Below are positions 45,284-57,292 of a stretch of DNA of 64,000 nucleotides, piece after piece (within the stretch, counting starts at the first letter, position 1; every line of letters starts with the position of its first letter). The notes beneath the pieces are model-generated. The model was not told the DNA's origin. It saw only the letters and a program-made list of their open reading frames with translations, and made no database searches. A program made the translations under genes and the position numbers. Source of the stretch: Botryosphaeria dothidea (Eukaryota; Ascomycota; Dothideomycetes; Botryosphaeriales; Botryosphaeriaceae); NCBI GenBank assembly GCA_011503125.2, contig WWBZ02000051.1, forward strand, positions 3,844,001-3,908,000. The letters are read 5' to 3'.

Positions 45284-48200
45284 GATTATAAGCCCGGGTT
45301 CGTATACCCGATAGAGAAGCTTTTTAAGTATTTCCGCTAGATATAGAATTCCTTAAACGTCTGCGAAAAGACGTATTACCTCTATAGTCGGGTCTATATA
45401 TAACCTAGTATCGGTAGCTAAATACGGTTCTTATCGGTTAAGAAAATTAATAGCGCGACTAGACTACGCATCGCGATTAGTTCGCGTACTCGAGAAAGCT
45501 ATATTCTTAGGCCTAGGTTTACGCTAGAAGAATTAGTACTCGACGTCTATTATTACCCCGCTAGAAGTAGACGTCTTACTACTAATAACCGCTCTACTAC
45601 GTACCGTTCGACTACGTAGCTTCTTTTAAGTAACCCCCCTTCGCACTTTAAATAACTACTATTTAATACGATCTTTTATACGTAATATATTAGATACGAT
45701 TAACCGTAGTTTACTCTTTCTACTATAATTATATTCTTATTTTCTTACTTTCTCTTAATATAGACTCTTCCGACTCTTTTACGAAGCGTCGGCCCGTTCT
45801 AATTCTTTTAAGATAAAATAAGAACGTCTAGTTCCCGTTAATAAAAGTATAGCTAGAAGGTAAAGGTCTATACTATACTATTACTAACTCTACTAATTCT
45901 TCTATACTAGATAGTTAGTTCGGTATAGAATTTAGAAGTACTAAGGACGACTCGAGGGCCTAGTATTAGATAAAGATTTATATTAACGAAGACGATACCG
46001 AGAGAGTACGAGACCTTAACTTAGCTAAGCTCGTATAGAAATCTCTAAAGAATAAGTACTTAGAGAAGCTCTAAGATATCGGTAGGTAATACCTACTAAA
46101 CTACGTTAATTACTAAATAAAGCCTAAAACTACTATTAAGACCGCCTAGACCTAGCTTTAAACGCTAGGAAAGAAGCTCGCTACCTTCGATAAAGATATA
46201 AAGAATATTACTTTAGAGAAGGTACGCTTCTAGCGTTTATTATAAGCACTTCCGGACTCGTACTAGTTAATCCGGATAAGCCTTAACGTCTAGAAGGATA
46301 TCTTAGTCGAGGACGGTATTATACTACTATAGGAGAAGAAATTACGTTAAAATAGAACCTCTACTACGCTCGTAGTAAGATAGTAGAACTAAGATAGAAC
46401 CTCCGCCGGACCTCGCCGCCGTAGCCTAACGAGAGACGGATAAAGCGGGTACTACCTCTATAACCGAAACTACCGCGTTCGCGACTATAAATATCTTTTA
46501 AAAGCGCGTAGTCTTATATAGAAGAAGCGCGTAGCGCGGAGGAGCTAGCTATCTTATCTTACTATATAGCTAAAGACTCTATAAGATTAAATTAACTAAC
46601 TAAAGGCCTTCTAAGCCGTCGAGAATAAGCCTATCTACGATAATAAAGCTACTAAAAGCTAAGAAATTAGTAGTAAAGAAGAGAACGTTAAGAAGATTAC
46701 TATACTATTAAAATCTATTACTAGTAAGCTTCCTAAAGATATCTAGATTATAGATTCCGCTATATCTATATATATAACTAACTAACGCTAACTTTTTAGT
46801 AGACCTCTAACCCGTATTATAAGGCGTACGATTAAAGTTAGTAGGAGAGTATTATACGCCGACTACGTCGGCTTAGTTATATTAGTAGATAGATACGGTA
46901 ATTCGATTTCTTTATCCTCTATTCTTTACGTTCTAAAACTAGATATAAACCTTCTCTCTAGCCGATAGATATATAAGAACGGACTAAAGGGTTCTTTTAA
47001 TAATCGTTCTCTCTATCTTAGAGATCGATATAATAAGAATATTCTTATCGCTTAAGAGAATAGAGAAGTTTATTTTATAGATAAGATTAAACCGATAAGT
47101 AAATACTTCGCGCTATCGGCTCTCGAGATAGCGTAATAATAGGTTTAACTAGCTACGCTAGCCCTAGCCTATAGTAAGATAAATTCGTAGACTAAGTTAC
47201 TAATAGCCTACGAAATCTAAACTACTAGATAAGAATAAGACCCTACTCTAGAGATAATAGTAACTAACTAAAAGATTAAGCTATTTAGGCTATAATATAG
47301 AAGATTTAGATACTTTAGTAAGTAAAAGCTAGTAGAGCTATATAAGATAACGACTTTTATAGAGCCGATTTCTACTATAGCGGAGGAAGACTACGTATAT
47401 AAAGTATATATCCTTACTAAAATAAAAAATAAGAAAGAGTACTACGTAAGTAATAGGAAAGCCGTAAGCCTATTACTTATTTTAATCGACGTTTACGGCC
47501 CGCTATTAGAATCTTAGGCTAGCTACTACTACTTTCTTAAGATCGTCGATAATTACTTAAGAAAGATATAGACTATCGCGCTTAAGAGGCGAGAGAAAGT
47601 ACTACGCGTCTTAAACGAATAGCGCGTAAAGATAGAACTTTAAGAAGGAGTAAAGCTCGCTACTATTCGTAGTAATAACGCTACTAAGCTTAAGGCCGTT
47701 CTTAATTAGTAGTACGTAACTCTTAGAATTACTTTCTAATATACTATTCCGTATTAGTTAAGTTAAAATAGTATAGTAGAGCGAGCTATCTAGACTATAG
47801 AAGCCTAAGTAAAAGTAATACTAAAAGAAGTAAAGCTTCTAATAGACTTTTAGATAGAAGTAGCTAAGACTAATACTTATCTACGGAATCGGACTATAAC
47901 TAGATCTCTTATCGACGGAAAACCTACGACTCCTAAGAAAGCGTTTATAGATTAAAAGCTAAGTATCGACTATATACGCGTCTAGAAGTATAAGGTCTAC
48001 TTATATATTAACTCTAAATCTCTACTAGTTAGTTTAAGGTATAATAAGTTTATAGACCGAGTAAGAGTAGAAGTCTTTATAGAGTACGTAGACGAAACTA
48101 AAAAGTAGTACCGCCTATAGGCTCCGGATCTTAGAAGAATAATCCGTAGTTATATAGTACGGTTCTCGGAAAGTAAAAAGAAAGAGGATATTAACCTAAA

Positions 48201-50228
48201 ACTAAAGGTTAAAGTAAGTAGTAATATAATCCTCTAAAGGCGACCTATAGGTCGCCTAAGAAAAATTTTATTCGCTCTAGAACTAATTATAGAGAAGAGA
48301 GAAAGTACGCTAAGAGTAGGAGAGGAGGTAGACTTAGAGGCCGACTACGGACCTAATATTTAGGAACGAGAGAATAAGAAGACTTAATTCTATAACGCCC
48401 TAAGAATACGTTTATAGTCGAGCGTAGCTTAGCGACTAAAGACGGATCTAGCTATAGTAAATAGTACTATATTAAATACGGATTCGTAACTAGAAGCGTA
48501 GGAGCGTCTATCTACTACCTAAGAGAAGATAAGTAAATCTAAAGAAAAAAAACGCGCTAAACGTCCGCGACTAGAGACGTTTATAGAAGTATATATTCTA
48601 AAGCGTAAAAGATTAGAGAAGGATATAACTACGGGAGAGCCGGTAGTAAAAGTACCTCGAAGCTTATTTACGCTTATTAGCTAAATACTAGTTAAGTACT
48701 ACTAACGCCCTAAGATATAAGTATTCTACGCGCTCTTAGTAGTACTTAGTAAGATAATAGAACCGGAAATTCTAACGCCGAAAACCTACGTAGAAGTAGT
48801 AGGAGATAAGTAATTTAGTAAGCTTTAGAGAAAAGTAATCTAGGATAAACTTACTACTCTCGCGTTAAACGGTATATAGAAAGAAGTCGTGCCTCTAAAA
48901 GAAGTAAATATTATAATAAGTAAGTAGGTTTTTAAGCTAAAACTTAATATTAACGGCTTACTTAAAAAGGCTAAAGCTCGCCTTATTATAAGAGGTTTTA
49001 CTTAACGGTTTAGACTCGACTTTTAGGATATCTTTGCCCCTACTATCCGTTATAAGACCCTCCGAACGTTCCTAGCTATCGTTACGCTCTTTAATATAGA
49101 GCTCTACTAGATTAATATTAATAATACCTTTACCGAGTTACGCCTTCGCGAAGATATCTATATAGCCCTACTAGATAGAGTAAGAGTCGTACCCGAACGC
49201 GTCTTTAAGCTCCTACGTAGCCTATACGGTCTTAAGTAAGCCGTACGGGACTAGAATAGTAACTATATAAAAGTACTAAAAGATATCGGATTCCGTTAAA
49301 GCCTAGTAGATCTATATCTACTAGTTTACGACGAAAGGAAAATACTACTACTTATATACGTAGATAATATTCTAGTTACCGCCTAAAGCGGTTAAATAGA
49401 AGATATTATCTAGTTTAAAAACGTAATTAGTAAGGCCTTTAAGATTAAGGATCTAGAGGAGATAAAGAAGATTCTTAGTATCTAAGTTACTCGTAATCGT
49501 AGATACCGGACGCTACGCCTTAATTAGTCTTATTACTTACGAGAGATACTTTAGTTACTTAGTATAGAATAGAATAAGTTAAGGCTATCGATACTACCGA
49601 TAAACGAATACGACGCGCTCCGACCCGCCGGGCTAGAGGATAAGAGAATCGATCTAAAGGAATATTAGTATACCGTTAGAAAACTAATACACCTTACGGT
49701 TCTTATACGTCCGGACCTTATATTTCTAATAGAATAACTAAGCTAATATCTAAGCGACCCCGTAGAATACTACGGCTAAGTACTTAAAGGCCTTCTACGA
49801 TATCTTAGGTTAACGGCCGATCTAGGAATCGTATATAAGAATAGTAGGAGCCCTAGTCTTATTAGCTACTCGGACTTAGACTACGCTATAGATAAGATAG
49901 ATAGAAAGTTAATTTCCGGATTTATCTTTCTACTAGTAAACGGACTAATTAGCTAGAGAAGCTAAAAGTAAAAATTAGTAGCGACCTCTATAGCTAAAGC
50001 CGAATATATAGTAATATCTATCTACGCTAAGGAATTCTAATAGCTCGTTAGACTATTACGAGATATAGGCGTAGAAGAGTATCTAGGGCGATTCCCTTAC
50101 TAGAGGCAACTACGCGAGAACGAAAAGTTTCGTAGTTACTATATTAATATAAAGGGAGATAACTAGGCGGTACTAAGCCTAGCGAAGGATCTATAGATAT
50201 ATAATAGATTAAAGTATATCGATATTTA

Positions 50229-53200
50229 GATAGATAGATAGATAAATTTATTTCTTCCCGATATAGCTTTCTTACGGGTCTATACGGGGCTAGCTATCTA
50301 TAGTTATTTTATACGAGGGGGAAAACTTTTTCGTCTAGTAAAAACCCCTTCTCTCTCTCTAGGTATACTATTCTATACTAGTTCTTATTTTTTCTTCTTA
50401 CTAGTAGCGGCTACTATAGTAGCCCTATATTTACCTACTAGACCTATCTCTTTAGTTCTTATTCTCGTAGTTATCCGGGTTCTAGTAGTCCTAGTAGTCT
50501 TAGTTATCCTCCTAGTTTCTCTTTCTAGTTATCTTCCTATATTAGTTCTCTTACTAGGCTAAATTACTTAAGCAGCCCTAGGCGTAAGAACTAGTCTATT
50601 ACTACTTTAATCTTCTTCTTTATTAAGAGGAGGAAGTAGTAGTTCGTAGTCCCTACTCTTTAGAGTATCTATACTCTATTCTATTAGAAGTAGGGGTAGA
50701 AGAGGAGGATATACTTTAGGGTTTATCTATACTAGCCGTATAGATAGGTAGGACTAGGGTACTCTAGTATCTTACGCCTTAAGAGGAAGTCCTCTAGTCT
50801 AATATACTCTATACGTAGTAGAATAGCGAGTATACTCTATAGCTTAGATAGTTCGCTATAGATTTATCTAATTTTTAGATTCTACTATATACTTTAGGCT
50901 ACTAGCTTATCTTATCTTCTCTAGCTAGTAGACTTTATCTATCTCTCCTTCTACTTATTTCTATATACTATATATAGCTTCGTTCGCTCTAGAAGACTCT
51001 AGTAGATAGAGAGGTAGTAGTTAAGAAGTAAGTTTATCTTTTTTCTAAGTAGAGTTCTTCTAGTAGGGCTAGTAGCGCCTCTAGTACTTAGAGTAGCCCG
51101 AGCTATCTATTTAATACTCTAGTAAGTTTCCTCTACTACTATCGCGACTAGGCTATCTCTAGCTCTAATAGCCTAGGCTAGTACTAGTTCGTCTAGGTAT
51201 AGTAAGAGTAGGAGAATCTCTATCTTATACTCTAAGGTTTATATACTAGTTAATTTATACGCCCCTAAGATAGTGCGTAGGCACTAGTTTTAGATCTTCT
51301 TTAGTAGCTAGATAGTTATTTTTCTCTACCCTAGAATTCCCTCTAGGGTATACTATATCCTATAGCCGTAGATAAGAACTAGCCTTACTACGGCCGTATA
51401 GATATAACGGGCTTTAATAAATAAGGCTCCCTAGGTAGACGCCGCGAGTCTAGAGAGAGATATATACTATTTAATTACCTTAGCTCCTATTTCCCTAATA
51501 TAGGGTCCTTATCTAAGCTTATTATCTACGTAGACTCCTAGAATCTTAATTATAGGCTCTAGATATCTAGTAAATCTAGGGATACGGATCCCTGCTGCTA
51601 TATTAAATTTCCTTAGTTTCCTTATAAAATAAATAAGGTAATACTTATCGGGCGAGAAAGCTAACCCGTAGGTAGCTACCTAGTACTCGCAAATTTAATA
51701 TACTTCCTCTAGTATCCTATAGTTTTGTTCTATAGATCTACTAAAGATAAGAATGTTAATATTATCGACGAATCTAAGGGGGAAGGTATTACCCCTGCGT
51801 AGCTATATAAGTAGGTTAGAGGTAAAGAATAGGTAGAGGATCGGAGATAGTGAGGATCCCTAAGGAATCCCGGTTAAGGTCTAGATTAGTGGACTAGTAA
51901 AGTCTCCGAAGGATAGCTAAGTGGTACGGTCCTATAGAAAGGATCGGGTGAATCTTTCTACCCATTCTGGGAGTTTTGCTATTCTTATATTATAGAGAAG
52001 CCTTCTATAAGATACGTGGTTATATGCTCCCGAGATATCTAGGCTAAGGACTAAAGCCACTAGCCCTAGGTCTTATGCCTAGATAGTATAGATCTATTCT
52101 ATAAGTAGGTTAAGAGCTGCTACTGCGGATCTATTTCTCCTAGCTCCTATCTATATATTAGGGAGCAGGCCGTATACTTTAGTAGCCTAGGAGATTCTAT
52201 CTACTATAATCCTCTTAAGTAGCTTCCCTAGCGTATTAAGTAAAGTAATCGGCCTAAATAACTTGGCTTTGGTATAGTCGTTCCTCTGTAGTTTCCTGAG
52301 GACTACGGTAATAGAGCTTTTGAACTGCCTAGGGTGGTATCCAAGTGCGAGGCATCCCTGGAAGAGCCTGGTGAGGGGTCCCCTTAGTGTCTCAGCGCAT
52401 TGCTTTAGGAACCTATTGGTAATCTTGTCTGGGCCTGGTGCCTTGTCTGGGGGAAGCTTCTTGATGGTGTGGAGGACCTGCTCTTCAGTAAGGTCTTGGG
52501 GAATCTCTACTGGCACTGGGTATATACACCCATCCAGATCTGAGAGGTCGGTGGCCCTGGGAGGTGGGAAGAACTGGTTGGTAAGGATTTCTGCCTTGGA
52601 CTGGTTGTCGTAATATAGTTGTTCATCTGCTCCCTGGAGGGGTGGGAACTGAGGTAGGGCTGGAGGTTCCAGTGCCCTTGTTCTTGCCTACTTTGAGAGC
52701 TTCCAGAGTGTAGATGGGTCCGAAGTAATCTTAGCTACTGTTCTGCGCCATGCTTTTATTCTATCTCTTCTAATCTGCCTCTTCTTGCTATTAGCAATAG
52801 TTTGGTATACTACCTAGTCCTCCTCCCTCCCTATGGCCGTCCACTTCCTTCTAGCTGCTCTAGCCTAGTGCACTAGGTCCGAACACTCCTTTGTCTATTA
52901 TATAGAGGCCTAGGGCGAGGGTCTCGCTACTAGGATAGTCTCCTAGATTATCCTTTAGATGGCCTCCTAGAGTAGTATAGTAAAGTAATCTAGGTCTGCT
53001 TTAGTATTAAGAGGGGCTACTTTAAGGTGTTCGAGCTTTAATTAGAGTATATTATTAGTTCTCTTCTAGTCTACTTTCTTCTACTAGGGCCTTAGGGGGC
53101 GTAGTTCTGCGGGGGTAGGAGAAAAATTAAGTATAGTAAGGATAGGTAGGTGGTTAGAGAATAATTCGAGCTCCTAGCTAACTCTATAGCTAAAAATTCT

Positions 53201-53809
53201 CTCCTCTAGCTACCGTAATATAAAGATAAGGTCTAGAGTACTCTCGCTACTACTATCTCGTCTAGTAATAGTGCCCCTTAGAAGGGCTAGGTTAAGATTA
53301 GCTGCGGTAGCTATCTTAATTAGGTTATCCGCTAGGGTATAGTATATTAGGGAGGTTATACCTTCCTAGATAGGATAGTAGAGGTTAAAGTCCCCTAGGA
53401 GAATATACTCCCCTAGTTTTCTAAGAACTTCCGGTAGAAGAGATAGAGTTTCTAGCGCTATACTAGTATAAGAGACTAGCGGGGGATTATAGTAGTTATA
53501 GATATAGATTATATATATCCTAGTAATAAGGGAAAGTATAATAAGATCTAGTAAATAGACTATTACTTACTAGGAGTCGAAGCTAATAGCCTTGCTTATA
53601 AAGAAGTAGGTTCTTACTACTCTCTTCTAGGGAAAAACTATATAGTAGATAGAGTATCTTACTATTATCTTAACTCTCGGGTTTCTCTAAGGTTCCTAGA
53701 TAGCTAGGATATAGTAGATCTTTAGGTCTACTTCCTTAAAGAGCGGGAGTATTACCCTATTCTTACTCTTATAGACGTTATACTATATAATAGAGAGAGA
53801 GCCTATATC
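50229..53809 (-). mobile_element. 5'-truncated LINE (copy b, Tad1-like) inside copia-1 RNase H
   Basis: It is flanked by TATCGATATTTA (50217-50228) and TATCAATATTTA (53810-53821), a target duplication with one change, and copia RNase H coding continues after it. On the minus strand it has an endonuclease domain (LLGDFNL near 53390, NHLPIL near 53150), then the start of RT (PPDKAPGPDKITNRFLKQ near 52430), further RT and a (TAGA)n tail. Mutation is uneven: about 52260-52870 keeps normal CpA/TpG and a 109-codon open stretch (52187-52516), while both sides are depleted. Confidence 0.93.
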
Positions 53810-53991
53810 TATCAATATTTACTATTATAATATCCGTAATCTTATATAAAGAAACCGGATTTATATCGAGTATATATATACTAAGGATATAATAGCGGAT
53901 AGGCTTACTAAGCTCTTACTAAGGGAAGGTTTTTAAAGATTTATTAGCTAACTAGGACTCGAGAAATTACGGTATAACGGCTAAGTAGAAG

Positions 53992-54190
53992 TATTAAGAA
54001 AATAGCCGTACTAGCCGTAGTTTAGTTATCTAGTAATACTAGATAAGTAGACTAGTTAAGGGCTACTAGGCCTTCCTAGATAGAACTAGTATAGTACGTA
54101 ACCTATACGTATATCTTCTAGTATAGTTACGGTAGGTAGAAGAAAAAATATCTTTCTATAAGCTATCTCTATACCGCTACTATCGCAATA
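53992..54190 (+). repeat. Copia-1 3' LTR
   Basis: A 199 bp LTR nearly identical to 45085-45283, ending ATCGCAATA. Confidence 0.9.
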
Positions 54191-56151
54191 TATTCTTAGA
54201 TTTCCTTAATTAATACGGTATAGATTCTAGTCTTATCTCGTTAGATATAGCGGGTAAGAGCGGCGTAGAATACCGTAGCGTAAGAGATCGAAGGCGGATT
54301 AGAAGGCGTAATCGTAGATTATCGAGTAGGTAAGTAATTTACTTAGTAGAAAGGAGAAGCGAAGGTAATAGTATTTCTTAACTAGAGAATCTATAGATCG
54401 TATCTTTCTAGCTAAGATTTTCTAAGAATAATAAAATATTAACTAAGCTTAGTTACCTAAAAGGTAAGAAGTTCTTAGTATTAATTAATATCGAGTTAAA
54501 GGTCGGCTTTATAAGTAATCTACTTAGCTATAAATCTATTAGCTAGCTTAAGAGATTTAGATTATATTTTTTAACGAGTAGGAAGCGAGTATTTCTTAAT
54601 AAAAGTATTATCTATAAATAAGAACGAAGTACTAGAGTCTAGTATAGACGAGGTTTTAATTATTTTATTAACTACTAACTTAAGAATAAGGAGTAGGCGT
54701 TTTCCGAGATTAATAGCGCGTAGTATCGAGATACGAGGTTCGAGGGGTAAAAATAAGAGTATTCTAAGGTTCGACGATAAAGAAGTAAGAATAGAGAATT
54801 AATTTAAAGTAGAAAGTAGCGGGGGGCTAGGTAGATACCGGGTACTACCTAGTTTTCTACGTTTTTTAATACGTAGAGGACTAAAGCCGTAGGAGAAGTT
54901 ATAGAAGTCGAGGTTTTAGAGGAGACGAGTAGACTTATTACTAGTAGCGAGGTAGGCGGAGAGAGTATAGTTATAGTCGAATTAAGGTTTAGACCCTTTA
55001 AACTCTTTAGACCCTTTACTTTAGAGTACTTACGTACTTAGTAGTTTAGATTACTATAGTAAGCGTAGAGATTATTAGCTTTTCGATACGCTTTTTAAGT
55101 AAAGGTATCTAGTTCTATAGATTTATTTTAGAGGATTAAGGTTAGCGCGGAAGAAGTAGCTAGTATAAGAGAAGAAGAGATCGAGGTAGAAGTACGAGCT
55201 AAGGGTATCTTTTTCTTAACGGTTCGAGTATAGAGTTAGTTATCTAGTATAATATAAGCCTTAGCGAACTTTTCGAATTCTAGTAGTATAGAACGTCTAA
55301 TAAGAAGATTCTTAAGGTTCTTCTTAAGGCTAAGGCGGAAGTAGTAAATCTTTACTACGTTTTTCTTCTAACTAAGAGTCGTAATAAGCGAGAGAAACTA
55401 TAAGTAGTAAGCCGAGTAGGACTTATCTTATTTAAGTATAAGAAGGGATCGTTTAGCCGTTGCGTAAGTATTAGAATTATTAAATGCGGCCTTAAGAGCT
55501 TAGTAGAAGACCTTATAATTATTAAAGTTTACGGAACCGTTCGAAGTAGAGATATAAGGAGTAAACTAAGTATAAGCTATATCGCGAAGATATAATCTAG
55601 CGTAGGTAATCTTAGCTATATTCGTTATAAAAGTAGATAGGTCCGAGGTAAATTTAAGTTAAAGTTGCGTAGCGAAGTTCTAGAACCGAGTACGTTCTTC
55701 TTTAAAGGATTCTAGATCCGATACCTTAGAAATACGGGGACGAGAGATTTCTAAAGAAGATACCGTAGACGTAGTAGCCGGCGTATTAGTAGAAAGATTC
55801 GGGGCTAATAGTTAGAGTCGGGCGAAGGCTTTATCTTAGCTAAAACCGTAGTAGTAAAAGATATAAGTAACTTAGGCGTTCGTAGTATTCTTAGAAATAA
55901 CTAGTAAATCGATATCGGATCTTAGATAAGATTATCTTCCTCTAGCGTATATCTAGCTAAGAGTAACGCGTAGAGAAACCGGAATATCTTTAGAGAAGAT
56001 AGGACGAGCGTTAATAGGAGTAGGAACTTAATTAAGGACTTAGAAGAGCGTATTCTAAGAATTAGAAGGTATAGTTCTATTAACTATTTTAGGGATTATA
56101 GTCTAGGGCTTCGGCGAGAGCTTTAGGCCTACTAGAGAGAGTCTAGTAAAA
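54191..56151 (-). pseudogene. Gypsy-B gag and protease region, RIP-destroyed
   Basis: On the minus strand, after the LTR at 56152, weak gag-like sequence leads to a CCHC-knuckle-like segment (near 55060) and an aspartic-protease-like region (near 54620-54330, with DSSTSFLFIDN and a YFIILRKSQLERYD stretch). The copia-1 3' LTR cuts it at 54190. RT is absent from this piece. Confidence 0.72.
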
Positions 56152-56527
56152 TATAATAAACGGACCTTAGGAGGGGAGAGGCGGAGAGACGAGATAACGA
56201 AGCCGGTAAAGATAGTAGAGGTAAAGTAATACCGAAGTATAAGGGTATAGTTTAAAGGGCGAGGATACGAGATACGAGAGACGAGAAGCGAGGGACGGGG
56301 GACGAGAGAGGTAAATAAGGTCTAATTTAAGGCGTACTAAGTTATACGCGAGGAATACTTATTACTAGACTAAAGAACTAACTATAAAGTAGAGGGGCGA
56401 GCTTTATATATATAAAGAACGAACTAAAATACTAGCTTCCTAATTTATAAGTAGGTAAGTCTAGATCTAGATTTTAAATTAACGAAGGTAAATAAGTAAG
56501 GGGTCTATATAAGCTACGTTTATAATA
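56152..56527 (-). mobile_element. Gypsy-B 5' LTR, RIP-mutated
   Basis: A 376 bp inverse match to the solo LTR at 29862, same orientation as the LTR at 32613. Its outer flank (GTTCT) does not match the outer flank of the LTR at 32613 (TAGAC), so the two may come from separate insertions. Confidence 0.83.
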
Positions 56528-57000
56528 GTTCTATTATATACTTTAGGCTACTAGCTTATCTTATCTTTCTTAGCTAGTAAATTTTATTTATCTCTTCTTC
56601 TACTTATTTCTATATACTATACGTAGTCTTATTTACTCTAGAAGGCTTTAGTAGATAGAAAGATAGTAGTAAAAGAGGAAGTTTATCTTTTTTCTAAGTA
56701 GAAATCTTCTAGCTAGGCTAGCGGTATCTTTAGTACTTAAAGTAGCTCTAGCTATCTATTTAATACTCTAATAAGTTTTCTCTACTACTACTATAACTAA
56801 ACTATCTCTAGCTTTAATAGTTTAGGCTAGTACTAGTTTATCTAGATATAATAAGAGTAGAAGAATCCCCGTCTTATACTCTAAGATTTATATACTAGTT
56901 AACTTATACGCTTTTAAGATAGTATATAGATATTAGTTTTAGATCTTCTATAGTAGCTAGATAGCTATTTTCCTCTATTCTAGAATCCTCTTTAAGATAT
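56528..57000 (-). mobile_element. LINE fragment between gypsy-B and copia-2
   Basis: It matches about 50882-51355 of LINE copy b. It is cut on the left by the gypsy-B LTR and on the right by the copia-2 LTR. Neither continuation is found at the far side of those elements. Confidence 0.8.
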
Positions 57001-57292
57001 TATAACGGTTTAGATATTAATACTAATTAGATATACCTAAACTAATCTATACTAAGCGATAATATCTAACTACTATCTAACGTACTCTAAGCACGATATT
57101 TCTACCCGATTACTACCTAATATCTACCTAATTACTACCTTAACTCTACCTAATTTATATCTAATAGTTATATATTTAAGCTACCGTAGTTACTACCTTT
57201 AGAAATTAGAGTCTTCTATATCTTCGTTTTTCTCTTTCTAGGTACGTAAGAATATACTACGTATTTAGTAAGTTCCCGAGGGAACTATAATA
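57001..57292 (+). repeat. Copia-2 5' LTR, mutated
   Basis: TATAACGGTTTAG aligns without gaps to TGTAACGGTTCAG of the 3' LTR. Nearly all differences are CpA-to-TpA or TpG-to-TpA, with a few CpC-to-TpC. Confidence 0.93.

Larger units (their letters stand above)
45085..54190 (+). mobile_element. Ty1/copia element (copia-1), RIP-saturated, with a nested LINE
   Basis: Two 199 bp LTRs bound it. The sequence after the 5' LTR (GATTATAAGCCCGG, 45284-45297) fits a primer site complementary to the anticodon half of initiator tRNA-Met, typical of copia. Reading through stops gives gag (45750-46500), protease (near 46750), integrase (47460-48300), RT (about 48880-49400, YGLKQA and YVDN for YVDD) and RNase H (49840-50228, resuming at 53810). 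The outer flanks do not match (AATAG left, TATTC right): the left is LINE ORF1 and the right is gypsy-B. Confidence 0.9.
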
